Source: Comamonadaceae bacterium
GTDB taxonomy: Bacteria > Pseudomonadota > Gammaproteobacteria > Burkholderiales > Burkholderiaceae_C
Direction: 5' to 3'
DNA: 64,000 nucleotides
NCBI GenBank assembly: GCA_021299875.1
Contig: JAJTEW010000006.1
Location: forward strand, 103,165-167,164
Made by a program: the position numbers and the translations under genes. Under the pieces are notes generated by a model that searched no databases, was not told the DNA's origin, and saw only the letters and a list, made by a program, of their open reading frames with translations. Positions 27,448 through 37,000 of the stretch are shown here, one piece after another (the first letter of the stretch is position 1; the number at the start of each line of letters is the position of its first letter).

Positions 27448-28433
27448 TGTCGAAACCTTCCATTTTGGTGGCCCGCGCCATCTTCCCCGAGGTCCTGCAA
27501 TCCCTTGAAAAGGTGTTTGAAGTCGAGAGCAACCAAGCCGATGAGGTTTGGTCTGCGGCCGAACTCACGCGCCGGATACAGGGCAAAGTCGGCGCATTGA
27601 CCACCGGCAGCGAGCGCATTGATGCGGCGCTCTTGCAGGCCAATCCGCAGCTGCGCATCGTGGCCAACATGGCTGTGGGTTACAACAACTTTGACGTGCC
27701 CGCCATGACGGCGGCCGGGGTTGTGGCCAGTAATACACCCGATGTGTTGACCGAAACCACGGCCGACTTTGGTTTTGCCTTGCTCATGGCCACGGCCCGC
27801 CGTGTGACCGAGAGCGAGCACTACTTGCGCGCCGGTTTGTGGAAAAAGTGGAGCTACGACATGTTTGCCGGGGCCGAGGTGCACGGCTCGACCCTCGGCA
27901 TCATCGGCATGGGCCGCATCGGTCAGGGCATTGCCCGACGGGCAGCACATGGCTTTGGCATGAAGGTGATTTATCACAACCGCAGCCGCTTGAGCGCCGA
28001 GTTGGAAGCTGCGTGCAAAGCCACCTATGTCTCCAAGCAAGAACTGCTCAAAACGGCTGACCATGTGATGCTGGTGGTGCCCTACAGCGCCGAATCGCAC
28101 CACACCATTGGCGCGGCCGAGCTGGCACAGATGAAGCCCACGGCCACGCTGGTCAATATTGCACGCGGCGGCATTGTGGACGACGCCGCCTTGGCCCAGG
28201 CCTTGGCCGCGCGCCAAATCGCTGCAGCTGGCATCGATGTGTTCGAGGGGGAGCCCTCGGTGCACCCCGCTTTGCTCAAGGTGCCCAATGTGGTGCTGAC
28301 CCCGCACATTGCCAGTTCGACCATCCAGACCCGCAAAGCCATGGCCCAGCTGGCAGCCGACAACCTGGTGGCCTACCTGACCCGCGGCCAAGCGTTGACG
28401 CCTTTGAACACCTTGCCCGGCGCTGCTGCATGA
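27444..28433 (+). CDS. D-isomer-specific 2-hydroxyacid dehydrogenase (glyoxylate/hydroxypyruvate reductase-like)
   Basis: 329 residues. ATG 27444 overlaps the previous stop (ATGA); the next codon is also ATG. NAD(P)-binding motif GIIGMGRIGQGIARRA, substrate-binding NMAVGYNNFDVPA, catalytic Arg in NIARGGIVDD, Glu in the IDVFEGEPSVHP segment and His in LTPHIASST form the family's active site. Best fit is D-glycerate dehydrogenase/glyoxylate reductase (GyaR-type), with hydroxypyruvate or glyoxylate as substrate. Its own stop overlaps the rmuC start, so antiporter, dehydrogenase and rmuC are translationally coupled. Confidence 0.9.
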   Translation: MMSKPSILVARAIFPEVLQSLEKVFEVESNQADEVWSAAELTRRIQGKVGALTTGSERIDAALLQANPQLRIVANMAVGYNNFDVPAMTAAGVVASNTPDVLTETTADFGFALLMATARRVTESEHYLRAGLWKKWSYDMFAGAEVHGSTLGIIGMGRIGQGIARRAAHGFGMKVIYHNRSRLSAELEAACKATYVSKQELLKTADHVMLVVPYSAESHHTIGAAELAQMKPTATLVNIARGGIVDDAALAQALAARQIAAAGIDVFEGEPSVHPALLKVPNVVLTPHIASSTIQTRKAMAQLAADNLVAYLTRGQALTPLNTLPGAAA

Positions 28434-29836
28434 GCGAATGGGCCCTGCTGGCCCTGGGGGGGCTGAACCTGTTGTTGCTGCTTGTGTTGCTGCGTCGAGG
28501 TGTTTCGCTGCAAGCGCAAGCCCAGCAAACCGCTGCCCTTGTGGCCGAGCAGACTGCAGTGCAAACCGCTCAGCGCTTGGCCGAGCAAACCGCTTGGTTA
28601 CAACAGCAGTTTGGCCAACTGCAAGCCCAGTCGGAACGGCTTGAACGCGAACTTCGTTCTGAGATCAGCCAATCCAGTGTGCAGGGGCGGCAAGAGGCCA
28701 TGCACAACCTCACCTTGTTCCAGCAGTCCTTGCTGCAGCAAAGCGCCGAGGCCACCCGCACCCAAAATCAGCAGATCGATGCCCTGGCTCAGCAATTGGC
28801 CCTCTTGCAGAAAAGCCTGACCGACAGCCTGGCCCAGCAGGTCAATGCCTTGTCTGAGGCCAACGCCCGCCGCCTGACCGAGATGCGCGGCACCATGGAA
28901 ACCCAGCTGGCCCAGCTGCAGCAAAGCAACGCCGCCAAACTGGATGAAATGCGCCAGACTGTGGACGAAAAGTTGCAAGCCACCCTGCAAGCCCGCTTGG
29001 GCGAGAGCTTCAAGCAAGTGGCCGAGCGATTGGAGCAGGTGCACAAGGGCCTGGGCGAAATGAACACCTTGGCGCAAGGGGTGGGCGATCTCAAGCACCT
29101 GCTCACCAACGTCAAAACCCGTGGCATGTTCGGTGAGGCGCAGCTGGCTTCATTGCTCGAGCAGGTGCTGACGCCTGAACAATATGCTGTGCAAGTGGCC
29201 ACGCGACCCGGCGACAAAAACCGTGTGGACTTTGCGATCCGCTTGCCGGGACGCTCCGACAGCGGTCAGCCGGTCTGGCTCCCGATCGACGCGAAATTTC
29301 CCAATGAAGATTACGAACGCTTGCTCGAAGCCCAAGGCCGCGCCGACCCGCTTCAAGCCGAGCTGTGCGCCAAAGCGTTGGAGACCCGCATCAAGCTTGA
29401 GGCCAAATCGATTGCCGAGAAATACCTGGAGCCCCCGCACACCACCGACTTTGCGGTGATGTTCTTGCCCACCGAAGGGCTGTACGCCGAGGTGTTGCGC
29501 CGTCCGGGCCTGATGGAGACTCTGCAGCGCGAGCACCGCGTGACGCTGGCGGGCCCCACCAACCTGATGGCCATGCTCAACGCTTTGCAAATGGGCTTCC
29601 GAACCCTGGCTCTCGAAAAGCGCTCCAGCGAAGTCTGGCAGGTGCTGGGTGCGGTCAAGACCGAGTTTGGCAAGTTTGGCGATGTCTTGGACAAGGTGCG
29701 CAACCAGACGCAAACCGTGCTCAATACGCTCGACCAAGCCCAGACCCGCAGCAACGTGATGAACCGCGCTTTGCGCCAGGTGGATGCTTTGCCCGAACCC
29801 GAGGCCCAGGCCTTGTTGCCTGGCAGCGAGCACTGA
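28430..29836 (+). CDS. rmuC: DNA recombination protein RmuC
   Basis: 468 residues. An N-terminal hydrophobic helix (WALLALGGLNLLLLLVLLRR) is followed by a long Gln/Ala-rich coiled coil (about residues 25-190) and then the conserved RmuC nuclease-like domain: KTRGMFGEAQLASLLEQVL, RLPGRSDSGQPVWLPIDAKF and AVMFLPTEGLYAEVLR. RmuC limits recombination at inverted repeats; the restriction-endonuclease-like core is known from family analysis. ATGA overlap with the preceding gene. Confidence 0.95.
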   Translation: MSEWALLALGGLNLLLLLVLLRRGVSLQAQAQQTAALVAEQTAVQTAQRLAEQTAWLQQQFGQLQAQSERLERELRSEISQSSVQGRQEAMHNLTLFQQSLLQQSAEATRTQNQQIDALAQQLALLQKSLTDSLAQQVNALSEANARRLTEMRGTMETQLAQLQQSNAAKLDEMRQTVDEKLQATLQARLGESFKQVAERLEQVHKGLGEMNTLAQGVGDLKHLLTNVKTRGMFGEAQLASLLEQVLTPEQYAVQVATRPGDKNRVDFAIRLPGRSDSGQPVWLPIDAKFPNEDYERLLEAQGRADPLQAELCAKALETRIKLEAKSIAEKYLEPPHTTDFAVMFLPTEGLYAEVLRRPGLMETLQREHRVTLAGPTNLMAMLNALQMGFRTLALEKRSSEVWQVLGAVKTEFGKFGDVLDKVRNQTQTVLNTLDQAQTRSNVMNRALRQVDALPEPEAQALLPGSEH

Positions 29837-29867
29837 TCCGCCCCGTGAGCGCCGGGGGTCACCTGAC

Positions 29868-31049
29868 ATGAAGACACTCCCTCAGCTGATCGCAGGCCAA
29901 ATTTTTCTGCACGCTTGCATGGCGGGGATGCGCATGGCCACGCCATTGCTGGCCTTGAAGCAAGGTTACAGCCCACTGGCTGTGGGCGCCTTGTTGGCGC
30001 TGTTTGCCCTGACACAGGTGCTTTTGGCCTTGCCAGCAGGCCGGTACATTGACCGCACCGGCCTCAAAAAACCGCTGCTCATCAGTGTGGCGATCTCCTC
30101 TGTGGGGGCCAGTTTGTCGGCCATTTGGCCGATTTTTCCGGTCTTGTGCCTGAGCGCCTTGGCCACGGGCGGCGCCACGGGCATGGCCGTGATCGCCCTG
30201 CAACGCCATGTGGGCCGCATGGCGCAAAACCCCGCTGAGTTGCGTGTGGCCTTCAGTTGGTTGTCGATTGGCCCGGCCATCTCCAACTTTTTGGGCCCCG
30301 TGATGGCCGGTTTGCTGATTGACTATGCCGGACCGCATCCGGACCATGTTTCAGGCTTCCAATGGGCTTTTTTGTTGTTGGCCATGTTGCCCTTGAGCAC
30401 TTGGTTCTGGGTGCGTGCGGTGCCCGAGTTGCATGCCCCGAAAGCGCCCGACGAGGTGCAGACCCGCCGGGCCATGGATTTACTGGCCGAGCCCATGATG
30501 CGCCGTTTGCTGGGGGTCAATTGGGTGTTGTCGTCCTGTTGGGATGTGCACACCTTTGTGGTCCCGGTGTTGGGCCATGAGCGTGGCTACAGCGCTTCGG
30601 TGGTGGGCACGATTTTGGGTGCTTTTGCCATCGCGGCCACCTTCATTCGTGTGTGTTTGCCGTTCATCTCGCGGCACGTCAAGGAGTACCAGATCATCAC
30701 CGGCTCGATGGCCTGCACTGCGGTGTTGTTTGGCCTCTACCCCTTCATGCCGACCGCCTGGGCCATGGGGCTGTGTTCGGTCATGTTGGGACTGGTCTTG
30801 GGCACGGCCCAGCCCATGATCATGAGCACCTTGCACCAGATCACCCCGCCGCACCGCCACGGTGAGGCACTGGCCTTGCGGCTGATGAGCATCAACGCCT
30901 CCAGCGTGCTCATGCCCATGCTTTTTGGTGCTGCCGGGGCCGTGGCGGGGGTGGGTCCTGTGTTCTGGGTGGTGGGATCGGTGGTGGGCTGGGGATCGCA
31001 ATGGGGCTGGCGGTTGCGACCCAGCAGCGCCCAGACCGGAAATTCCTGA
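29868..31049 (+). CDS. MFS transporter
   Basis: 393 residues with 11-12 hydrophobic helices. The A-motif between helices 2 and 3 is ALPAGRYIDRTGLKKPLL; the central loop PELHAPKAPDEVQTRRAMD separates the halves; the C-terminal half has MLGLVLGTAQPMIMSTLHQI with the R-rich TPPHRHGEALALRL. General drug/metabolite exporter type; substrate unknown. Starts 31 bases after rmuC. Confidence 0.85.
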   Translation: MKTLPQLIAGQIFLHACMAGMRMATPLLALKQGYSPLAVGALLALFALTQVLLALPAGRYIDRTGLKKPLLISVAISSVGASLSAIWPIFPVLCLSALATGGATGMAVIALQRHVGRMAQNPAELRVAFSWLSIGPAISNFLGPVMAGLLIDYAGPHPDHVSGFQWAFLLLAMLPLSTWFWVRAVPELHAPKAPDEVQTRRAMDLLAEPMMRRLLGVNWVLSSCWDVHTFVVPVLGHERGYSASVVGTILGAFAIAATFIRVCLPFISRHVKEYQIITGSMACTAVLFGLYPFMPTAWAMGLCSVMLGLVLGTAQPMIMSTLHQITPPHRHGEALALRLMSINASSVLMPMLFGAAGAVAGVGPVFWVVGSVVGWGSQWGWRLRPSSAQTGNS

Positions 31050-31067
31050 ACTGACGGGGTGTCGTGA

Positions 31068-31085
31068 ACTGTATTTATATCCAGT
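31068..31085. promoter_or_regulatory. LexA (SOS) box-like site before parE
   Basis: ACTGTATTTATATCCAGT fits the LexA consensus ACTGTATATATATACAGT at 16 of 18 positions, with CTGT and CCAG half-sites eight bases apart. It lies 33 bases upstream of parE and overlaps a weak promoter (CTGACG at 31051, 18-base spacer, TTATAT at 31075), the usual placement for repression. Confidence 0.55.
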
Positions 31086-31118
31086 AATTCACCCAAAATC
31101 CCTCTACAATCCGCCACC

Positions 31119-33101
31119 ATGGCCACCCAATCAACTGTCAAAACATCTAGTGAGTACTCCGAAGGCTCGATCCGCGTCTTGAAGGGCCTGGAGCCCGTCA
31201 AGCAGCGCCCGGGCATGTACACCCGCACCGACAACCCCCTGCACATCATCCAAGAGGTGCTGGACAACGCCGCCGACGAGGCGCTGGCGGGTTACGGCAA
31301 AAAAATCAAGGTCACTCTCCACGTCGACGGCTCGGTCAGCATCGAAGACGATGGCCGGGGCATCCCCTTTGGCCTGCACCCCGACGAAAACGCCCCGGTG
31401 ATCGAGCTGGTGTTCACCCGCTTGCACGCGGGCGGCAAGTTCGACAAGGGCAAGGGTGGGGCCTACAGCTTTTCGGGCGGCCTGCACGGCGTGGGCGTGA
31501 GCGTGACCAATGCGCTGTCCAAGCGCTTGGAGGCCACCAGCTACCGGGAAGGCCAAGTGGCCACCTTGGTGTTTTCGGGCGGCGACGTGACCGAGCCCTT
31601 GGTCCAACGCGCCACAGGCGAGGGGGACCGCAAGCAGGGCACCACCGTTCGTGCCTGGCCCGACGCCAAATATTTCGAGTCCAGCGCCCTGCCCATGAAC
31701 GAGCTGACGCACCTGCTGCGCAGCAAAGCCGTGCTCATGCCGGGCGTGACGGTGACCTTGGTCAACGAGAAAACCAAGGAAACCCAGCAGTGGCAATACA
31801 AAGCCGGTCTGCGCGACTACCTGACGCAAACGCTCAATGGCGACCCGGTCATTCCGCTGTTTGAGGGCGAAGGATTTGCCGACGCCAACCACGACAGCTT
31901 CGCCGAAGGCGAGGGCGCTTCATGGGCCGTGGCCTTCACCGAAGACGGCGCGCCGGTGCGCGAGAGCTATGTGAATTTGATCCCCACCAGTGCAGGCGGT
32001 ACGCACGACAGTGGTTTGCGCGACGGTCTGTTCACCGCCGTCAAAAGCTTCATCGAGCTGCATGGCCTGCTGCCCAAGGGCGTCAAGCTCATGCCCGAAG
32101 ACGTGTTTGCCCGAGCCAGTTTTGTGTTGAGCGCCAAAGTGCTGGACCCGCAGTTTCAGGGCCAGATCAAGGAGCGCCTGAACTCGCGCGATGCGGTGCG
32201 TCTGGTCTCCAGCTTCGTGCGCCCGGCGCTGGAGTTGTGGCTCAACGAGCATGTGGACTACGGCAAAAAGCTGGCCGAACTCGCCATCAAGGCCGCGCAA
32301 ACCCGTCAAAAAGCGGGCCAGAAGGTGGAAAAACGCAAGAGCTCCGGTGTGGCCGTGCTGCCTGGCAAGCTGACCGATTGCGAGAGCAAAGACATCTTGC
32401 ACAACGAGGTTTTCTTGGTCGAGGGTGACTCGGCCGGGGGCAGCGCCAAGATGGGTCGTAACAAAGAGAGCCAGGCCATCTTGCCCCTGCGCGGCAAGGT
32501 GCTCAACACCTGGGAAGTGGACCGCGACCGCTTGTTTGCCAACAACGAAATCCACGACATCTCGGTGGCCATTGGCGTGGATCCGCACGGCCCCAACGAC
32601 TCGCCAGACATGAGCAACCTGCGCTACGGCAAGGTCTGTATTTTGAGCGATGCGGACGTGGACGGCTCACACATCCAGGTGCTGCTGCTCACTTTGTTCT
32701 TCCGCCATTTCCCCAAGCTGATCGAGGCGGGGCACTTGTATGTGGCGCGACCACCGCTGTTCCGGGTGGATGCGCCTGCACGCGGCAAAAAACCGGCGTC
32801 CAAAGCCTATGCGCTGGACGAGGGTGAGCTCACCGCCATCATCGACAAGCTGCGCAAAGACGGCGTGAAAGAAGGCGGCTGGAGCATCAGCCGCTTCAAG
32901 GGCTTGGGCGAGATGAGCGCCGAACAGCTCTGGGACACCACGCTCAACCCGGACACGCGCCGCTTGCTGCCCATTGCGTTGGGCCCCTTGGACAACGCCG
33001 GCACCGAAAACCTGATGACCCAGCTCATGGGCAAAGGCGAAGCCGCCGCCCGCCGCGAGCTGATGGAGTTGCACGGCGACAGCATCGAAATCGACGTGTG
33101 A
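31119..33101 (+). CDS. parE: DNA topoisomerase IV subunit B
   Basis: ATPase subunit that, with ParC, decatenates daughter chromosomes. 660 residues. GHKL ATPase motifs: EVLDNAADEALAG, DDGRGIPFG, GGLHGVGVSVTNALS. The TOPRIM domain has EGDSAGGSAKMGRN and the metal-binding SDADVDGSHIQ. The length and lack of the GyrB insert identify ParE rather than GyrB. The parC gene follows after 88 bases containing a REP-like palindrome. A second -10-like TACAAT lies only eight bases before the ATG, leaving room for a leaderless transcript, but this is uncertain. Confidence 0.95.
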   Translation: MATQSTVKTSSEYSEGSIRVLKGLEPVKQRPGMYTRTDNPLHIIQEVLDNAADEALAGYGKKIKVTLHVDGSVSIEDDGRGIPFGLHPDENAPVIELVFTRLHAGGKFDKGKGGAYSFSGGLHGVGVSVTNALSKRLEATSYREGQVATLVFSGGDVTEPLVQRATGEGDRKQGTTVRAWPDAKYFESSALPMNELTHLLRSKAVLMPGVTVTLVNEKTKETQQWQYKAGLRDYLTQTLNGDPVIPLFEGEGFADANHDSFAEGEGASWAVAFTEDGAPVRESYVNLIPTSAGGTHDSGLRDGLFTAVKSFIELHGLLPKGVKLMPEDVFARASFVLSAKVLDPQFQGQIKERLNSRDAVRLVSSFVRPALELWLNEHVDYGKKLAELAIKAAQTRQKAGQKVEKRKSSGVAVLPGKLTDCESKDILHNEVFLVEGDSAGGSAKMGRNKESQAILPLRGKVLNTWEVDRDRLFANNEIHDISVAIGVDPHGPNDSPDMSNLRYGKVCILSDADVDGSHIQVLLLTLFFRHFPKLIEAGHLYVARPPLFRVDAPARGKKPASKAYALDEGELTAIIDKLRKDGVKEGGWSISRFKGLGEMSAEQLWDTTLNPDTRRLLPIALGPLDNAGTENLMTQLMGKGEAAARRELMELHGDSIEIDV

Positions 33102-33110
33102 TGAATCCCC

Positions 33111-33176
33111 TGTGGGAGCCCGCCTCTGCGGGCGAATGCGCTGACCCGGCTCATGGCCAGCCAGCAGGCTCCAACA
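33111..33176. repeat. REP-like palindromic element between parE and parC
   Basis: TGTGGGAGCCCGCCTCTGCG begins a unit whose stem is GCCCGC (33118-33123) with GCGGGC (33128-33133). The outer ends TGTGGGAGCC (33111-33120) and GGCTCCAACA (33167-33176) are inverted repeats matching at nine of ten positions, so the element looks like two opposed REP units. The form is strikingly like the GTGGGAGC-type REP/REPIN sequences of Pseudomonas. Confidence 0.65.
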
Positions 33177-33189
33177 AAGAAAGACATGG

Positions 33190-35553
33190 ATGACCACTGA
33201 CCTCTTAACCCCCGAACCCACCGCCGCGCCCGAAGGCGACCACCTGGGCGCTTACGCCCAACGTGCTTACCTCGAATATGCGCTGTCCGTCGTCAAAGGC
33301 CGCGCCTTGCCCGACGTGTGCGACGGCCAAAAGCCTGTGCAACGGCGCATTTTGTTTTCGATGGACCGCATGGGCCTGTCGTACAGCGGCCCGGGCAACA
33401 ACACCGCCGCCAAGCCGGTGAAAAGTGCCCGCGTGGTGGGCGATGTGTTGGGTCGCTACCACCCGCACGGTGACACGGCGGCGTATGACGCACTGGTGCG
33501 CATGGCGCAAGATTTTTCGCAGCGCTACCCGCTGATTGATGGCCAGGGCAACTTTGGCAGCCGTGATGGCGACGGCGCGGCCGCCATGCGCTACACCGAA
33601 GCGCGTTTGTCGCGCATCACGAGCTTGCTGCTCGACGAGATCGACATGGGCACGGTGGACTTTATTCCCAACTACGACGGCTCAACCGAAGAGCCGCGCC
33701 AGTTGCCCGCCCGCTTGCCCTTCAGCCTGCTCAACGGCGCCAGTGGCATCGCCGTGGGCTTGGCCACCGAAATTCCCAGCCACAACTTGCGTGAGGTGGC
33801 CGACGCCTGCGTGGCTTTGATCCGCAACGACAAGCTGAGCGACAGCGATTTGATGGCCATCATCCCCGGCCCCGACTACCCCGGTGGCGGCCAGATCATC
33901 AGCCCGGCCAGCGACATTGCCGATGCCTACCGCACCGGACGCGGCAGCCTCAAAGTGCGTGCCCGCTGGAAGATCGAAGACCTCGCCCGTGGCCAATGGC
34001 AGCTGGTGGTGACCGAGTTGCCACAAGGAGTCAGCTCGCAACGCGTGCTCGAAGAAATCGAAGAACTGACCAACCCCAAGGTCAAAGCTGGGAAAAAAGC
34101 GCTCAGCGCCGATCAGGTTCTGCTCAAAGCCAGCATCTTGAATGTGCTGGACGTGGTGCGCGATGAATCGAGCAAAGATGCCGCCGTGCGCCTGGTGTTC
34201 GAGCCCAAGACCAGCCGCATTGAACAGAGCGAACTCATCACCGCCTTGCTGGCCCACACCAGCCTGGAAACGTCTGCGCCCATCAACATGACTTCGGTGG
34301 GCATTGACGGCAAGCCGATTCAAAAGTCGCTGCGTCAGATGCTGGTGGAGTGGATCAGTTTCCGCCAAACCACCATCACCCGCCGCAGCCAGCACCGCTT
34401 GAACAAAGTGCTGGACCGCATCCACATTCTGGAAGGCCGTCAGCTGGTGTTGCTGAATATCGATGAGGTGATCCGCATCATCCGCCACAGCGACGAGCCC
34501 AAGCCCGCGCTGATCGAGGCCTTCCAACTCAGCGACCGCCAAGCCGAAGACATTCTTGAGATTCGCCTGCGTCAACTGGCCCGCCTGGAGGCCATCAAGA
34601 TCGAGCAAGAGCTGAGTGAGCTGCGCGGTGAACAAGGCAAGTTGGAAGAAATTTTGGGCAGCCCCGCCGCGCTGCGCCGCTTGATGATCAAAGAGATCGA
34701 GGCCGACGCGAAAACATTTGCCGACCCGCGCCGCACGCTGATTCAGGAAGAGAAAAAAGCCGTGGCCGAAGTCAAGGTGGTGGACGAACCGGTGACGGTG
34801 GTCGTGTCGGAAAAAGGCTGGGTGCGCGCCCGCACGGGCCATGGCCACGATGACACGAGCTTTGCCTTCAAGGCGGGCGACGGCCTTTACGGCACCTTTG
34901 AGTGCCGCACGGTGGACACGCTGCTGATCTTCGGCAGCAACGGAAGAATCTACAGCGTGCCCGTGGCCACACTGCCTGGCGCACGCGGCGACGGCCAGCC
35001 GGTGACCACGCTGATTGAGCTGGAACCCACCACGCAAATCGCCCACTACTTCGCAGGCCCGGCCCACGCCACGCTGCTGCTCAGCGGCTCCGGCGGCTAC
35101 GGCTTCATGGCTGCGGTCGACAACATGATTTCGCGCAATAAAGCGGGCAAGGCCTTCATCAGCCTGGGCGAGGGCGAAACCGTTTGCGCTCCGAGCCATG
35201 TGAGCGGCTCCAGCGCCACGCTCCCTGCCGACAAGCAGCCTATGCCTGCGGCGACCAGCGTCTGTTGCGCCAGCACGGGCGGCCGTGTGCTCACCTTTGA
35301 GATCAGCGAACTCAAAACCATGGAAAAAGGCGGCCGGGGCCTGATGCTGATCGACTTGGAAGCCAAAGACAGCTTGGCTGGTGCGGCGGCCTACACCCGC
35401 AGCATCAAGATCGAAGGCATTGGCCGGGGCGGCAAAGAACGCGAAGAAACGCTGGAAATCCGCAGCCTGAACAACGCCAAAACCGCCCGTGCCAAAAAAG
35501 GCAAAGTGGCGGATCTGGGCTTCAAGCCGAACCGGGTGTCGCGGGTGGAGTGA
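33190..35553 (+). CDS. parC: DNA topoisomerase IV subunit A
   Basis: Breakage-rejoining subunit of topoisomerase IV. 787 residues. The quinolone-resistance region is [19 protein letters not shown], and the active-site tyrosine is in [13 protein letters not shown]. The long coiled coil around [18 protein letters not shown] follows, and the C-terminal DNA-wrapping blades run from about residue 500. The C-terminal domain is shorter than in GyrA and lacks the GyrA box, supporting ParC. A 12-base tandem duplicate (GGGTGGAGTGAT) spans the stop codon at 35543-35568. Confidence 0.95.
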   Translation: MTTDLLTPEPTAAPEGDHLGAYAQRAYLEYALSVVKGRALPDVCDGQKPVQRRILFSMDRMGLSYSGPGNNTAAKPVKSARVVGDVLGRYHPHGDTAAYDALVRMAQDFSQRYPLIDGQGNFGSRDGDGAAAMRYTEARLSRITSLLLDEIDMGTVDFIPNYDGSTEEPRQLPARLPFSLLNGASGIAVGLATEIPSHNLREVADACVALIRNDKLSDSDLMAIIPGPDYPGGGQIISPASDIADAYRTGRGSLKVRARWKIEDLARGQWQLVVTELPQGVSSQRVLEEIEELTNPKVKAGKKALSADQVLLKASILNVLDVVRDESSKDAAVRLVFEPKTSRIEQSELITALLAHTSLETSAPINMTSVGIDGKPIQKSLRQMLVEWISFRQTTITRRSQHRLNKVLDRIHILEGRQLVLLNIDEVIRIIRHSDEPKPALIEAFQLSDRQAEDILEIRLRQLARLEAIKIEQELSELRGEQGKLEEILGSPAALRRLMIKEIEADAKTFADPRRTLIQEEKKAVAEVKVVDEPVTVVVSEKGWVRARTGHGHDDTSFAFKAGDGLYGTFECRTVDTLLIFGSNGRIYSVPVATLPGARGDGQPVTTLIELEPTTQIAHYFAGPAHATLLLSGSGGYGFMAAVDNMISRNKAGKAFISLGEGETVCAPSHVSGSSATLPADKQPMPAATSVCCASTGGRVLTFEISELKTMEKGGRGLMLIDLEAKDSLAGAAAYTRSIKIEGIGRGGKEREETLEIRSLNNAKTARAKKGKVADLGFKPNRVSRVE

Positions 35554-35744
35554 TCAGGGTGGAGTGATGCTTTTTTAAGCATGCGCTGCCAGCCCATGTC
35601 TGGCGTGCTTTTGGCGGCTTGTTCCTGCACTTGTCCACAGCATTGGACACGGTCTTTGGGGATGGTGGGGCTGTTCATACGGGACAGTCGGGTGCGGGCC
35701 GCGCTTTTATGATCGGGCATACCCACTTCACAGCCAACGACCGA

Positions 35745-36563
35745 ATGCACCCTCTCGACCAAGCCATCGCCCTGCGCGCCTCAGAGCGTCAGGACTTGTC
35801 CCAAGAATTCACGGGCGCGACCCACCCGGCCTACGCCAACATGGTCGGGCCCTTTGGGGGCACCGCGGCGGCGCAGTTGTTGCAGTGCGCCATGCTGCAT
35901 CCTGAACGGATCGGCGAGCCGGTCGCTCTGACGGTCAACTTTGCGGCCCCGGTGGCCGATGGCGAGATCCGCTTTGTGGCGCGGCCCGTGCGCACCAACC
36001 GCTCCACCCAACACTGGATCATCGAAGCCCATCAAGCGCCAGGCGTGGTGGCCACTGCCACGGCGGTGTTTGCCGTGCGGCGCGAGACCTGGTCGGATGT
36101 GGAGGCCGTGATGCCCGCCAACGTGCCTGTGCCCGACGCCGTGGCCCGCATGCCCGTCAAAGGCATGCCCGCCTGGCCGCAGCGCTACGACATGCGTTTT
36201 GTCGAAGGCGCTTTCCCCTCGGCTTTTGATGAACAAGAACAAACCCATTCGCGCTCCACCCTGTGGGTGCGCGACGAACCCGAGCGGGCGCTGGACTTTG
36301 CCTCATTGGCCGCCTTGAGCGACAGCTTTTTCCCGCGCATCTACATCCGCCGCCGGCGCCGCGCCATGATCGGCACGGTGTCCCTCACCACCTATTTCCA
36401 CGCCGACAGCGCTTTGTTGGCGCAAGTCGGCACGCGCCATGTGCTGGGCGTGGCCAAAGCGCTCAACTACCAAAACGGCTACTTTGACCAGACCGGCGAG
36501 CTGTGGAGCCCCGAAGGCCAGTTGCTGGCGAGCACGCACCAGCTGGTGTATTTCAAGGATTGA
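35745..36563 (+). CDS. Acyl-CoA thioesterase-like, double hotdog
   Basis: 272 residues from ATG 35745; upstream in-frame ATGs would add unconserved residues. Two hotdog halves: the first with ATHPAYANMVGPFGGTAAAQL and NFAAPVADGEIRF, the second with RSTLWVRDEPERALDFASLA and GTVSLTTYFHADSA. It is a TesB/4HBT_3-type thioesterase likely hydrolysing acyl-CoA. No strong ribosome binding site is seen. The 191-base gap after parC holds a short hairpin ATGCTT/AAGCAT (35567-35582) and no gene. Confidence 0.8.
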   Translation: MHPLDQAIALRASERQDLSQEFTGATHPAYANMVGPFGGTAAAQLLQCAMLHPERIGEPVALTVNFAAPVADGEIRFVARPVRTNRSTQHWIIEAHQAPGVVATATAVFAVRRETWSDVEAVMPANVPVPDAVARMPVKGMPAWPQRYDMRFVEGAFPSAFDEQEQTHSRSTLWVRDEPERALDFASLAALSDSFFPRIYIRRRRRAMIGTVSLTTYFHADSALLAQVGTRHVLGVAKALNYQNGYFDQTGELWSPEGQLLASTHQLVYFKD

Positions 36564-36633
36564 TCGCGAGGGTCAGTGCACCGCAGGCTTTAAAAGCCTT
36601 GACGTTTCCATTAAACGCATCTACGTTAAATCA

Positions 36634-36951
36634 ATGGTTGCCAAGCTGAGTTGGGACGAAGCCAAAAGGCAAATCAACTTGCGCAAGCATGGGCTGGACT
36701 TGGCATTGGCAGGGGTTGTTCTGGATTCCCGCTACCGGCTGGTCATCGCGGCGCAGAGCCGCGAACCTTGTCCATGTTGTATGCCATGGGAGTTTTGGCT
36801 GTATTGACTGTCGTGCAAACGGCGCAGGCCAGCGGGCAGTGGCGTGAAGGAGCAAGTGGCGATCCGGTTGGACAAGGACATCCTGGAGGCTTTTCGCGCG
36901 CAAGGGCAGGGCTGGCAAACGCGCATCCACCAGGCATTGAGGCGCTATTGA
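36634..36951 (+). pseudogene. Decayed BrnT/BrnA toxin-antitoxin locus
   Basis: From ATG 36634 the sequence encodes KLSWDEAKRQINLRKHGLDL then ALAGVVLDSRYRL, the N-terminus of a BrnT ribonuclease toxin. A frameshift near 36750 moves the rest (RTLSMLYAMGVLAVLTVVQT) into another frame. BrnT's C-terminus and BrnA's N-terminus are absent. GTG 36844 to TGA 36951 then encodes a BrnA-like C-terminal end, KEQVAIRLDKDILEAFRAQG plus QGWQTRIHQALRRY. A dyad TTAAACG/CGTTAA (36611-36629) just upstream may be the relic of the autoregulatory operator. Family identities are by motif recognition; loss of function is inferred from the broken frame and the deletion. Confidence 0.75.
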
Positions 36952-37000
36952 GCAGAGCACCCTGTCCAGTCGTGACAACGCGCGAAGGGATCTTTAGGCT

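Noticed and set aside
33682..35199. 505-codon minus-strand frame inside parC
   Set aside because: Shadow of parC; no start signals or domain.
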